Positions 34,790-47,216 of a stretch of 64,000 nucleotides of DNA are shown one piece after another. Position numbers and translations under genes: made by a program. The stretch spans positions 4,041,194 to 4,105,193 of the forward strand of contig NC_092200.1 of NCBI RefSeq assembly GCF_043641665.1, read 5' to 3'. The notes under the pieces are model-generated. The model worked only from the letters and a program-made list of their open reading frames with translations. It did no database searches and was not told the DNA's origin. This stretch comes from Enoplosus armatus. Lineage: Eukaryota; Chordata; Actinopteri; Centrarchiformes; Enoplosidae. Each line of letters opens with the position of its first letter. Positions within the stretch are counted from its first letter, which is position 1.

Positions 34790-35126
34790 TGTTAATTTGT
34801 ATTTGGGGTTGTGATGTCTTGAGGGGAGGGGAGGGGAGGGCTGGATTAGAAAGCTGTGGTCCGTAGAGAGAGACACGAGGAGTCGGGTTTCAGCTTTGCG
34901 AAGGCCCCTAGACTCTGATGCACTGAAGCTGCCTTTGTTTGACTGTGAACCAGAGAGAGAGAGAGGGCGAGCAAGAGAGAGGAGGAGGAGGAGGAGGAGA
35001 GTGAGAGGCTTTTAGTTTGGAGTGAGTGAGAGAGGCAGAGTGGGCTCCATCTCTCTCTCTCTTACCAAGGCTATCACACATGAACAGGACAACTTTAGTT
35101 TGGATCTAAGCTCGCCGTCACCGAAG
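34790..35126 (+). promoter_or_regulatory. Candidate promoter and 5' leader
   Basis: A G-rich run (34823-34840, four G-tracts separated by single A) is followed by a purine-rich stretch (34952-35013, GAGAGA then GGAGGAGGA). After that comes a pyrimidine run (35052-35063), and then an ATG in good Kozak context. Purine-rich leaders preceded by GGGGAGGGG Sp1/MAZ-type sites are common at vertebrate neural and signalling genes without a TATA box. No TATA element is evident. A short upstream frame starts at 35083 (ATGAACAGG) and stops after nine codons. The transcription start cannot be placed from sequence. Confidence 0.4.
34823..34840 (+). promoter_or_regulatory. G-quadruplex-forming run
   Basis: GGGGAGGGGAGGGGAGGG fits the canonical intramolecular G-quadruplex pattern with one-base loops and also offers overlapping Sp1/KLF/MAZ-type sites. 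It lies about 290 bases upstream of the candidate start codon at 35127. Confidence 0.75.
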
Positions 35127-35300
35127 ATGACTTCACGGTAAATGAAAGGCACTGTTTTTTTCTATGAAGAAGTTGTTTTGTCAGTTTTCCAACTCTTCGC
35201 TTCTGTCCTTTATACAGCATTCCTCCCTGGTTCTTTGGATTATTTCTACTGGTCCTCCGGTTCTGCTGCCGTCGCTCCTCTGCCTATCAGCTGCTGGACG
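35127..35300 (+). CDS. Candidate first coding exons, signal-peptide-like
   Basis: ATG at 35127 (context GAAGATGA) gives four codons and then meets GTAAAT at 35138. An acceptor, CTTCTGTCCTTTATACAG, ends at 35217. Removing this 80-base interval, a normal size for a small fish intron, joins the frame into MTSRIPPWFFGLFLLVLRF, then CCRRSSAYQLLD, ending in phase 1 at a strong GTATGT donor at 35301. The basic start and the hydrophobic core FFGLFLLVL look like a secretory signal peptide. Unspliced, the ATG frame stops after four codons. A second ATG at 35142 in weak context opens a different hydrophobic frame. I do not recognise the protein and found no compatible next exon downstream, so the continuation would be beyond the window or missed. 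Confidence 0.33.
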
Positions 35301-36293
35301 GTATGTACGCTCAGTCTGTCCATTTGCGTACTGCTGAAGTGTTTTTTTTCTGCTGGCTCATGAGTTTTCATTCTCTGATTATGAATGGTGAAACTGAATG
35401 CGTTACGCTGAGGCTCAGGATGATATTACTTTGAGAAAGATGCTTAAAGCATGCTAAACAGCTAAACTACAACAAGATTTATATGCTATTATTGGGTGAT
35501 CGTATGAATGCTCAGATAGTTTAGGACATTATTAACTTAATTGATTAATGTTCAGAAAGGCAAGCCAAGTTCTGTATGAAGCCAATATTTAGAAGCACAG
35601 ACACACATTTAAGTCCATATATTGCAGCAATATCATTTTAATTTCCTCTCACTGCAAATCATTTTGGCTCTTTACTCGCATGTAGAAAATTAAAGTGCCT
35701 ATATAATAAAGACCATGGGAAAGTCTTAAGGGACTTTGAGTATGTTTTGAGGGCATATTTGCATTAGACCCCCATTTGATAAGATCACTACATCCCACAG
35801 GATGCTTAATGTTGGATTGGACTGGGTCCAAAGTCATAACACTGTTTATACTGGAAGTAGGGTGGCAACAGTGTGGTGAGGGGAAACGTTGAGTTCCCCA
35901 AACTCATTTGAAACTTCGGGACCTTTGGGGAACCACTGTTTTTAGATGAACTTCATGACATCAGAGCCCATAAGGGGGATACCTGCTGGCTTCTGTGCTG
36001 TACGATGGTTCCAATTATATCTTGACTGATATATTTCTCAGAGCCCCTGTGCAGTGTGTCGCTGTCTTTGCACACTGTTTTCGCAGCTTAAATCCAGATT
36101 TTCTCCATGATGAATGGATCAATCAGGACTCTTCAACATGTTCCCAATTAGTGCTGAAAGAACTGCAGATTTTCTTTTCCATTGCTATTGGAAACAGGCA
36201 AAACCTCACAACGTGCACATTGACAGACAGGCTCTGCAATCAGTAGCACCGCATAATTAAGGTAGTGAAGATGATGTAATGCTACTGATGTTT

Positions 36294-36295
<2 letters not shown>
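35301..36295. other. Non-coding DNA, putative intron start
   Basis: Nothing recognisable. If the gene start at 35127 is real, this is the beginning of a first large intron. Confidence 0.4.

Positions 36296-36325
<30 letters not shown>
36296..36325. repeat. (GT)15 microsatellite
   Basis: Fifteen uninterrupted GT units. Confidence 0.97.
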
Positions 36326-36326
<1 letters not shown>

Positions 36327-36470
36327 GGAAAGTGCTTGTCAGAGATGAAGGTCATTGTCAATTATGTCTGAGAGCTTCATTTTATTAGTTTTAATCTTGG
36401 CCTTGAGACGGGCTGATATGTCATCACTGCTGTCGTCACTATGCTGGAATCCAGATTGGCATTTGCAGCC

Positions 36471-36517
36471 GTGTGTGTGTGTGTGTGTGTGTGTGTGTCT
36501 GTGTGTCTGTGTGTGTG
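36471..36517. repeat. (GT)n microsatellite, interrupted
   Basis: GT array of about 47 bases broken by two CT interruptions near 36499 and 36507. It is the second GT array within 200 bases. Confidence 0.95.
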
Positions 36518-37399
36518 GATATCCTGACCTATGATCACCACAAGGACCTCCATGTCACAAAAGCAGCTTTGTCTGAGCCCACTCAAATAATTAGGAGGTC
36601 TCTTTAGCTAATGTGGCCCCACGGAGATTAATTGTTAGAGTCTGACATTTTGGATTAAACACCACTTTGGCTGCTGGTGGCTAAAGTGCAACCGCTTTGC
36701 AATAAAACATGTCGCTAATTATGACATGAAGTGAAATGTGATCTTGTAGGAAGGCGTTTTGACTCAAAAGAAGTTGTAGAAATGTTTGCAACACAGCAGA
36801 ACTTGACCATTGATGTGTGTGAGGAGGTGGGTGGAGTTCGGGTTGATGTCCGACTAAAGAAAAGTTTTTAAAGTGTGATTTCATGGTCCAGTTTCCTCCA
36901 CTGTAGATCCTGCAGAGGCCGGCTGAGCCAGAGGCTCTATTCTCAGGCTGTTTGTGCTTTTGCCACATTCATAATCCTCTGTCATGATTCACTTTTTCAA
37001 GAGGAGGAAAAAAGAAGTGTGTGCATGCTGGCTCACTTGCCAGAGAGAGAGAGCACTAGGGACAAATATTTCCAGGCTGCACGCTGTAAATATTCTTCTA
37101 AACAGAGCTGTCGCCGTGGCAACATTCACATTTCTGTGCACGATTGTTGAAATAAAGCTGATATAATCCGTTTCCTTGCAGTGAAATAGTACATGCTGCT
37201 GCTTCCAGCTGTGCATGTTTCTCGTGTGAACTAATGTTTGTAGGTGGATGCAGCAGAGCTGAGAGCTGCCAGAACAAAATCATTTCTATGAATGGAAGAT
37301 CAGTGTTGTCTCACATTTTGAATTTGACAGAAAAAAGTCCAAATCAGCAGTGTTTGGTAAACGCTATGTAGGCTTGGTGTTGTATATATGGGCACCTTA
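36518..37399. other. Non-coding DNA with an X-box
   Basis: No exon signal. Overlapping frames on both strands between 36875 and 37283 have no domain. GTCGCCGTGGCAAC at 37110-37123 fits the RFX X-box consensus RYYNYY-N1-3-RRNRAC exactly. Confidence 0.45.
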
Positions 37400-37700
37400 A
37401 GAGATAGTGAATCGATTAATGAATTAAGTTGATAAGTTAATCAGAGGCATTTATTAATGGATAAATGAATGAATAAATTATTGACTTCAAAACGATTTAT
37501 CGAAATAATGAGAGAAAAGAATATATACACGACAACTGCATGGATGGTAGGTATCAACAGATCCATGACGAAGCAAAAGAATGAATTAATAGATTTAATG
37601 GTTAAATAATTGAGTACATGAATGAATGAATGAATGCTAGATAAAGAAACTTGTATGCAAAAAATGGATAAATGAGTGAATGAATGAACAAATATGTAGT
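37400..37700. repeat. Degenerate AATG-type tetranucleotide field
   Basis: About 300 bases are dense in GAATGAAT, GATAAATG and TTAATGG words. The purest block, GAATGAATGAATGAATG, lies at 37620-37636. It looks like an old, heavily mutated AATG/ATGA microsatellite. Confidence 0.75.
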
Positions 37701-40700
37701 CATTGGAGTGGAGTGTGTTTAAAAACTACATAAACAAGTAAACAAACCAACAACAGGCATCAGTACTCTTCAGTAGAGCCTTTGTTTTGCTGTAGTCATG
37801 TTTTCCACTCTACAAAGGAATAATAAAACTCTAACTCATTGGTTATAAGCTGCTTTGACATATATACACACACACACGTACGCTTGCACATGCCTGCATG
37901 TGTCTACATACCACACCCACGAAAAGAACACACGCATGCACTCATGCAACTCACTCATGTTGCTCTCCATCTGCTGGACACATGCTAATTATTCACAAAT
38001 AATAATGTCTTTAATTATCTCGATGGAGCAGCGTGAATGCCCAGGACACAGTCGGCTATTAGGGATAATGAATGAGATGATGTGGCTGATGACGTTAGTG
38101 TTAGAGAATCTGGTTGTGATGCTTTTATTGGGGCCATGATGATGATGACAAGGGTGACAAAGTGAATGACGAAGGCGATTATGGTGCGAGTCCTTAGAGA
38201 CCATAAACGGGGTGAACTATGACTTTAACAGATTTATACCCGGAGCACATTTGATGAACCAGAACGCTTGAGTCATAGATGGACTTGTAAAAAAAACAAA
38301 CTAAAAACAAACTGACACCACTTTATCTGACTTTAAAGTTAAACAAAGTCTGGTCTACTATCAAAGGCAGGGCTCATTATTTTCTTCTTTTTATCAGTTG
38401 TTTGTTCAGGGAAGGTCAACTGAGTGTGTTTGCTGTTGTTGGGTTTGAGTTCATCATCTTCTTGTCACAAACAAGCCCAACCTCACCACCCTTTACATCA
38501 CCACTGGTCCCGAACCAAACCAGAAATTCAGTGCAGGTTTCGGTGCTTCTTTTTATGCAGGGAGGAAACTCCATGGCAGAATATACTGTAGTGGCATCTC
38601 AAAACCAGATTTAAAAACTTTCCTTCAACCCAGTGTTTTTTAAAATGTGTAATATGAATAAAGGGAGCAATACTTTGGTCTTATGTAATTGTCAACTTGA
38701 CTGAAAGTAGTTTGCCAACAGCGTCTCTGTTGATTTATGAATGCGATGTTTTTATACTAGATGGTGGGATTGATCACAAAACCCTGTGACTCACTCTTTT
38801 CTAGATCAAGAATAATTACTGCAGTGGTTAGTCATTATCAACAATGGCTGCAACATGTTTGTGTTATTAAACAGTTCCACACGTATCATATTATGAATAC
38901 TGTCTTGGTGTTTGTGTGCATTTCTGATTTGAATTCGGAAGTGCTGGCTTAGCTGCTGCTGTGACTTTACATTTCTGTTTCCAAATTCTGGAAACCATTA
39001 GGGAAAGAAAGCTCATTTCTAAGCAAAAGACGGGATACAGACTGTTTCTCTTCTGTGTCTAAACAAAAGCTGGGGGGAAAAAATTGACAAATATTGTAGA
39101 TGGCAGTTATACAAAAATAGAGAGAGACAATAAAACACAACAGGAAATAGAGACAGAAAGCCAGGTTTCTGGTACAGCTTTTATTTACCTTTTTTTCCCC
39201 CCACACAAATATGCTGTTTATTTAATCTTTTAATCCAAAATCCACCATAAACCACCAAAGTCAATGAAAATCATTGCAAAAAATGGCAGCAGTAACACTT
39301 CAACATCCATTTGGTCTGGATTCTGGCTTGATGAGACCCTGGTTTGGCTTCAGTTTGACGTAGGTCATCTGGACAGGTTTTGATTAAAAGTGTAATTGTA
39401 AGTGTTCAACTCTAGAGCAGTAAGATTCTCAGTCCGGTCCAACAATGATTTCATGAATGAGCAAGAAAAAGCAAACGCAGAACTGGAGACTTTTAAAAGT
39501 CTGTGGCATTTTCCTATAAATGAATGTCCAGTTTGTTTCCATCCACCACATGATGTAAGTGAAGAAGTGAGTCAACTTGTATCCAGTTCATGAAAGTTTT
39601 TACAGTTTGTGTTTGAAACACATGATAACAAGGCAGATCACAACAATGAGCACTGAGCACCAAAGCTGTCACCAGTTTAAAAAAAACGACCAATGGAGAG
39701 ATCCTGATGACTAACTCAAGGTTGGACAAGGCAGAAGTGGCCAGATGTTTCTTTGGCCATGCAGATGTGTGTTTATACTCTGCATCTCCAATGTGGGCTG
39801 TATGAGTGTTAATAGAATGATAATGGCTTCCTCATATTATGAGGTAATGACATAAAGCTTACATTTTAGACATTTAGCAGATTCTCATGAAAAGTAATTA
39901 ACTGTTGGATACAAAAACCATAATACAAAATCGATTCTGTTCTGCTGTTATCTCATGCAATGAGTGAACTGTTTTAGCGTTTGGCAACATGAATCACAGG
40001 TGATCGGGACTTTTGGACGGGGCCGTTGGTGGGTCAGACCTTGGGCAGCCTCTCTAACCAGTTCCACTCGAGGCAAGCAAGGCTAGAGCTTAGCTTAAAA
40101 CTATTTGTCCATTGTATCTGCTGTTACTAGGGACAAAAGCGCGTCATATCTTGCCGTCAAACAGTAAAAACTGAACAGAAAATGTCCCAGGGAGAATACA
40201 GTTGTCGTGTTGGTTATAAAATCCTTAAAACTTGAAACATTCAAAGCCCTGATTCTCCCAAATTTGAACAGATTCATAATTTTATCCTCTCTCAATCAAC
40301 TGTATTCCTATTTCTTTGTATGTTCTTGGGAAAGTGACATGAGCCCTTCGTGTTGCTGTTTTCAGTTTCATGTGTCAGCAAGCTCTAAACTGATTCAAGA
40401 TGTACCGCGGGCTGTGTGTGTTGCACATGTCTCCGCATCTCAGATTATTCCTGTTTGCTCCCACTAGCTGCCAGATTTGAGCCAATATGACAGCTGTTAT
40501 TATCTTCATCTGGCTCCTAATTAGTTTCTTTCACTCATAATTGATGCACTTTGTTGTTTTTGCGACTTCCTCCCAGTGAGTTTTGTAGATTTGTTTGTTT
40601 TTAAAAAAAATCTTTTTGATGAAGAGATGAGAGAAACTCCTTGAATGAACAACTTTCAAAATGGAACAGGAGAAGATGTAAAAGCAGTAGAAGAACCACT
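37701..40700. other. Non-coding DNA
   Basis: No coding signal that I can support. AT-rich unique-looking sequence with short CA patches near 37861-37880. Confidence 0.5.
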
Positions 40701-40714
40701 GTCAAATGTTGTAA

Positions 40715-41040
40715 GTGACTATGGATTCTGCTGACCTAACTGGAAGAGGAAAGCTGCTCCACAGTCTCTGGGCCTCGACCGTTGTATCTGCAAATAATCT
40801 AAAACAAACCCTAAACCAAAAACATGTGCGCTGTCCTGGAGGGTAAACAGGAATAGCTAAATTTGTCCTGGACAAAACAAGCCGCTCTTCTGAGTCGTGG
40901 ACAAAGTGTGAGCACAGACGGCGCTGGTTGAGATGGATGACTTTGTTCAAAGCATGAACCCTGCGGACAAATACAGGATGTGATAAGTACAGGATGGATT
41001 CTGTGTGGGAGGGTAAAGGTGTGACGCCAAATGTCACTTT
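40715..41040 (-). mobile_element. Possible antisense LINE C-terminal fragment
   Basis: The minus-strand frame contains RLFADTTVEAQRLWSSFPLP then VRSAESI, which resembles the RAFSVAAPRLWNSLP-LxVR ending seen in fish L2/Rex-type LINE reverse transcriptases. The plus strand reads GAAAGCTGCTCCACAGTCTC, as in antisense copies of those elements. The preceding part of the frame does not align convincingly, so the call is tentative. Confidence 0.3.
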
Positions 41041-44000
41041 GACCTCCGTCCTTTGAACTCTTAGTTTATTAACGTCTGTCCTCTTTCAGTAAAACCGTAC
41101 AAGTGGATTTGTAATGATCACATCAGTGAAATAAATCACAATGGTTTGTTTTTTTCAGTGGGAAATTTTGATGGTGTATTGTTGTGAACAAGTTTGAATT
41201 CTTTAGATAACATACCTCGCAAATAGGTGCTTATCCGAACATCAGTCGTCACTCATTGAAATCAAAGCTTTGGCCGTCAGAGAGCTTTCATGCCAAATGT
41301 CCTGAACGCTTTGTTTGATGTGGTCGACAGTTTGTTTTTCCCCCCTTGGCCTTCATTTGCATGTTGGTCGGATGCAGATCAAACTGAACAGCATGTTGAC
41401 TCCTTTCTTGCTGTTTTCCAAACTGTGATGCATCTATATATCAGTTTTTATCTTTATGTTTTCGTATATGTATCCCTTTTTCTGCCCTTTTGTATTGCCT
41501 TTCATACATGGACAGATTATGATGTGATTGCATGGATGCCTTTCAGCTGCCACCTTACAAGCCGTCATACAGTTTGTGCTTTCTTTCTGTATGGTGGCAA
41601 AACTGAACATGCATAAAACCTGAGGGATCGACACTCCCTTTGATGGAGTCATGATGGCTTCCTTTTTGTGAATGAATGTTTTAGCTATTCCTTTATTTTT
41701 GTCTGACTGACTGCATGCCTCTGCAAAAGATGTAGGTATTCTCCAAGCCTCGGTTTTGATGCGTTACTTGTGTCGTGTTTCAGCTGTGGCCAGACTTCCT
41801 TAACAGATAACAATGTTGAGCATCCACACATAGGTCATAGGTCGAGGTCCCTTGTTGCTCGACTCTGCAGCAGACGTTGCGATTGGGTTTCTAACAGTGC
41901 GTTTAGACAATAAAGCCGAGGGGAGCAGGCCTGTGACCAGAGGAGAGTAAATTATAAGTTGCAGACCAGCTGGTGAAAGAGAAACACTTTCTATCCCCTC
42001 AACATCCACTGATGAAGCGCTCTTGAGCAACGCTCCTAACTGCCACTTGCTAATGTAGAGCTGTTCAATGGCCATTAATAGACTGTGGCTGTTGAAGGTT
42101 CGAGTGAATGCAACTGTAAATGTGACGCAGGGTGGCTGAGTGTTGGAACATGGCTACAGCTGTACAGGGCACGGCTGTGACTGAACCACAGAACATCCTG
42201 TGTACTGTGAGGACATTTTACAGAATAAAATGTGACACATGATATAACTTATGAGTCCTCCTGCATTCCTGTAGGAAATAGTGCTCTCATGCAGTAAGGT
42301 TGCCATCAGAAGGGATTAGAGGTGCATCAAAACTGCAATTCATGATAATGTAAAGTGGCCCTGAATTAGTGTGTTTATTTTTCTGGGAGCGGCCGGCTTC
42401 CTGCCTTTTGCACCACAGAAGCTCGATGGGTGAAAACATGGAATTTCTAACAGTCTGGAAATTGTCTGTCAGGGCGGAAAGATAGAGTTGAAACAAGCAG
42501 GTGTCTGTTCAGCTGTGTGGAGACCACAGAGACAGAGAGAGAGAGAGGACATATCCTGTCATACAGCAACGGAGCATCTGAGTGTCTAATGAGGTCATGG
42601 AGTGCAGATGTGTGTGGGTCTAAAACATGCATGCATGTAAAAAAATGAGGATTTCAGTGCCCCTAATTTACCTAAATCATTGTTAAACTAGAATTCTGTA
42701 TTGATAATGATGTGAAGCTGTTAATGTACATGTATCCATGCTTGTATATGGGTATGTGTGTAGATGTAGGTGTGTGCAGCGTATTTCTACTTGTGTGTCT
42801 GTGTTTGCGCTGCAGGAGGAAGCCTCCTCTAATGACAGTCAGTGGGAACAGATTTATGAAGGCTTCTTTTTTACTTTTACACTCCTTTCGCTCGCTGATC
42901 TCTGCTTGTTTGATCAGTCTGTTGCCTCTAAACCAGGATGTTGGTGTTGAAGATGAGGATGTTTTGCTCCCTCTTTAAGGCAAAGATGTTTGATGGGGTT
43001 GAGGCCAGGGCTCTGTGAGGGCTAGTAAAGTTCTTCCTTAAAGTGTAAGACGCAGGCAAGTTTATCTAGGTGTTTATCTTTGATGTTGCTTAGTGAATAT
43101 AAAATCATAGGTTCACTTTTAATAAAACTGGGACAAAATAATGGATCTGTGCTCACACTTGACGCTCCCCCACAAGGTTACACCAGGTCAGGGCTCAGCA
43201 GTGTCACTGCTATGTGTTCCCAACCTTGAACCTTTATGGCTCTGGTTTTGTCTCCTGTCTAGCTGATGGATGACTTCTGGTCATCAGCAAACCGAATCAG
43301 CAGACTTCAAAGAAAGTCTCGAGTTTAAACTTTTCACCACAGAAACTCTTTTGTATCTTTCGTTAAAAGTTGGAAGATGTTTGCAGTCTGAAGACCACCT
43401 GCTTGATTCCTATTGGAATTATGAGGTGCTTGTGTGATGTAAGTTTTTCTGGTGAACTTCGTTGTAATTGCTGAGGGATGGGCGTCTTTCTTTGGCAGCT
43501 TGAAGCGTAATGAACGGAGAGATCAATGTGAAGATAACAAAAGAGTGACAAACATTCCCCGAAGAGCATCTGCAGCGTGGATCCTGATTGCTCCCCAGTG
43601 GGTGGTGGGATTAGTGGTGGAGTTGGCGGTGGTTTTGTGGCATGTGTGTGTGCGCTCAGCTGGTCTACAGCTGCGTTGTTTTTGAGCACACTGTCGACCC
43701 ACTTCCTGAAAATCCCACCACAAATCTAATTAATGGTTTGATCTCAGTTTACCTTAATGTTTCACCACCACTGGCTAGTAAACATCAGCAAACATCTGTC
43801 TCTTTCTCCTTCTGGCCAGCTCTCTTTAAGTTTGTGCCTTTTTTTGTGACTTCCTTCTTACTTTCTTTCTTTTTCCTTTTGTGTTTTATGGCCTGATTTG
43901 ATCCTTTTTCTGTTTATTTTTCTCATATTCTTGTTAATGAATCACCTGTCTCTCTCCTCATCTCGTTATTCTTTGATTTATTCATTTGACCATTCGTTTT

Positions 44001-46029
44001 CTTAGCTTGTAACCCAGCTGAGTGCTGTTTATTCTGCTGTGATTCAAGCAGGAAATAATAACTGTGAAAATCAGTCAATTTCTCATTTGGTTTGCGGTTA
44101 GTTCTTAGCTGCCGTTTCTGCTGTTGGCCTCTCATTAGCACTACCAGTGTTTATGTTTGTGCATGTAGTAGACTCTCACTCCCACCACTGCAAAACCGTA
44201 AGTATGTGGCATCTTTCCACCAGAAAAAACAAAGAAAACCCCCAGTTGTGGTAAATGTGCTTCTTCTTTTATTAGATCCAACTATATTACTGTTACTGTA
44301 GATTACCCCACTGTCAGTTTGCCCTTCTCTTACCGTCTAAGAGCATAGACTACTAAATATAGAAAAGATAGAGATATATCATCGACATTAAAGAAAAGTT
44401 CTTAATTGGCTGGAGAAGGGTTGTGGCTTCTAATTCAGAGTTCACACCGTTTGCAGCAGTGTTGACTTGTTGAATGTAGTTCGTCATCATCGCTGCTGTT
44501 GTTGCAACAGGCAGCTAATCACTGCAAATTTGGATTCGCTGCTAGACATTGTGTACAGATTCAGATTCAACTAACTTTTGCGAGCTGATAAAGCTGAACT
44601 CAAGAGGGCTGCAAACGTAACCTCAAGTTTGTGTGGTCACAGAAATGAAGTCAAACATCGAGTGGCTGGTGTCCTCACTTGTTGAAGCTCTGTAAGTGGT
44701 GGGCTTGTAATAGATTAGATTTGTTTCACATGGCTGTGGTTGATGTATGTTGGAATATGGAATGTGTTTGTCTTGTATCCAGCATCATAAGGTCATGACG
44801 TGTCCTAAGTTGTTGATGTCTCTGTAATTATACTCTTCAATAGTCTGCAATTAAAAACTTATTGAAATGGTCAAAACAGCTCACAAGAGTTCCCCGAAGG
44901 GATCCTAAATATCCATCCAAACAGCTTCAATGTGTGTGAGAGTCAGAGTTTTGGGTGTTTTTCTTTTCTCTGCTGTCTTTTTATCCTTACTGGAGTTGGT
45001 CCCACTTCAGCCTGTAGTACAGTACTGCCTTCAATGAATCTGAAACACTTTAAATGACCAAAGTGGCCAGATATGTGAGGTAGATTATTTCCCTCTTTAT
45101 ATATGCTCTCCAAGGAAACAAAATGTGACTTTGAAGTAGAGAAGATGAGTGTGAAAGTTGAAGTAGAGATAACAAAAAGATAAGACATACGAATGTGTCT
45201 TGCAAACTGTATTATCATCCTTATGTTGGAGGTAAAAGTATGTTGGTCCATTTCTGTTCAGCCTTTTCTTAATAGAGTTTCACATTTGGTAGCTGCCCAA
45301 TTTAAAATGAGAACCAGGTTTGTGTACTAAAGTTGACAAGCAAAACAGTGCAGCAATAATCAGCCACGTTGATTACTTTAAAATGGGTTTATTTAACCTC
45401 AAAGCTTTGTGGATGCTTCTGGCACACTTTTGTTGCTAAATGTTAAATCAGGCAGTAAAATGGAAGAGATATCATCGGACTGGCGTTGGTTTCTCAAACA
45501 CTCGTTGACTAGTTGAGCAGAGCAAGTGTATGTCTTTGCCAGATGACAAAGCATGAAATAGGAACTTTAGCTACAGCTTCAGGTTTCTGTCAGAAATCTC
45601 TAGTTAGAAAACAAATGTGCTTGAAAACGTGGTTCTCGTCTTCTGTCATTGATTCCAAGAAATGTTTAACTAAACTGTAATCTGCAGCTTAATTGGATGA
45701 ACACTGCACTAACCCTGCCTTTGGGGATCCACTTCAATCATGTAGCTGTAACAAATCAAAAGAAGGTTGTTCAGAACAAATTGTTATTGATGGCAAGCAT
45801 GACATTGAACAGCCAGACTTAAGTGTAACTGAGGACTTTTGAAAAGTTTATTGTTGAAAAAATTGCTGTATTAAGGTATTTGCTAAAGCTATGGTAGCAT
45901 TTGAAGTTGTAGGAACAATTTTAGATTTCTAGTGGCTGAAACTCAAATATTATTCTAAATGAGAGCAGAGAGCTCTTCTTCTTCTTCTGGCCTTGGTGGA
46001 ACAATGCTGTCATCAGTCCGTCCCTCAGG
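41041..46029. other. Non-coding DNA
   Basis: No supported exon. GCGCTGCAG at 42808-42816 and CCGTAAGTATG at 44197-44207 look like isolated splice sites, but no partner site or through-frame makes an exon. Pyrimidine-rich DNA lies at 43800-43925. Confidence 0.45.
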
Positions 46030-46500
46030 CATCATCAGACATCCCAGTCTGGTGCTCAGGCCCTTAACGTTTTCAGCAGCCTTTTTAGACCAGAGTAGAC
46101 AGAAAAATGGATCCATTTTCCAAAAGGTTTTCAAATTTGAGAGTTAGTTCAACACCTATTCAGCCCCTGAAAGTCCTTATGTTTTTATTACACTGGAAAT
46201 GTATGTGTATAATTTGGTCAGGCTTTTAGATTAACTAAGATAACTACTTTATTGGGAGAAATTAATTATCCAATTTGGACCAGACGGACAGTTTTTGTAA
46301 GACCACCCTTGTGTGGTACTCAAACCTTCAAACCTTTCAGTGGCCTCTTCTATTAAAGTGTAGAGAGAAACAGAAAAACAGATCTGTTCTCCAACCTCCC
46401 ACAGACATTAGAGCAAAGGTCAGTCCTTATTTAGCCCTTGTCCTCCCAAAAATGCAATTTCCTTGCTTCCATGTTTCAGCAGCTTCTTTCCAATTCGGTC
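46030..46500 (+). repeat. Diverged local duplication
   Basis: Two segments about 264 bases apart are related. TTTCAGCAGCC then TTTTTAGACCAGAGTAGACA (46071 on) corresponds to TTTCAGTGGCC then TCTTCTATTAAAGTGTAGAG (46335 on). The similarity extends upstream (CTGGTGCTCAGGCCCTTAA versus TGTGGTACTCAAACCTTCAA) and downstream (CCTATTCAGCCCCTG versus CCTTATTTAGCCCTTG). A third, shorter TTTCAGCAGC copy begins at 46474. Neither copy is coding in any frame I recognise. Confidence 0.5.
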
Positions 46501-47039
46501 AGTGAACCCTGAGTCATGGCAACACCAGGAAACAGTGGGATTTAAGAACAAATGCTATTTAACAGAGCAACGGGTCATCCATTTGTTCATAATGAGCAGT
46601 AAAACACAGTTTCTGTCAGTAGTCTAGCTGCAACTATATTGGAATGACATAATCCACTGAATTTTTCTGTTTATTTAGCATAAGTGGTCCTTTGTAAGAG
46701 GTAATTTGCCTTCCCAAAAGAACCCATAAACGCTGAATGAAACTATGAAACAATGTGGGGGAGCTGAAGTCAGTAGGTTTAATGGAAAATCATGGTGGTT
46801 AGAAGTATGTATCTGGCAAGCACAACCTGAAATTAACTGCAGTGAAACAGTGAGATGCTGGTAAATGTTGTCTGTGGTTTCTCTAGTAGGGAGACACAGT
46901 TTTTAACTAGTGGATTCTATTATGTTGTATGTCTTAATCAATCACTGCTGAACAATTTCCTTTTTGGCATCCTCGATTTTTATAGTCGAATAGTTCTCTG
47001 CTCTGATATCCTCTCTTACACATGTAAAATGCCTCTTCC

Positions 47040-47042
47040 ATG

Positions 47043-47072
<30 letters not shown>
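47040..47072. repeat. (ATGT)8 microsatellite
   Basis: Eight uninterrupted ATGT units. Confidence 0.97.
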
Positions 47073-47073
<1 letters not shown>

Positions 47074-47198
47074 TCATACCAGAATCTTGACACCTTTAGA
47101 AATGGCTGATACTGTACTGGTGAAATGTTTTTATAGATGCATGATCTAGTTCTATACGAAATTGAGAGCAAAAAACACAATTTCCATTAAGTTCCTGC

Positions 47199-47216
47199 CA
47201 ATCAATCAATCAATCA
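47199..47216. repeat. (CAAT)4 short microsatellite
   Basis: Four to five CAAT units. Confidence 0.85.

Noticed and set aside
42808..42950. GCGCTGCAG followed by a frame starting EEASSNDSQWEQIYE
   Set aside because: The acceptor has a weak GT-rich preceding tract, no donor is in range, and the frame ends in Phe/Leu-rich chance-like sequence.
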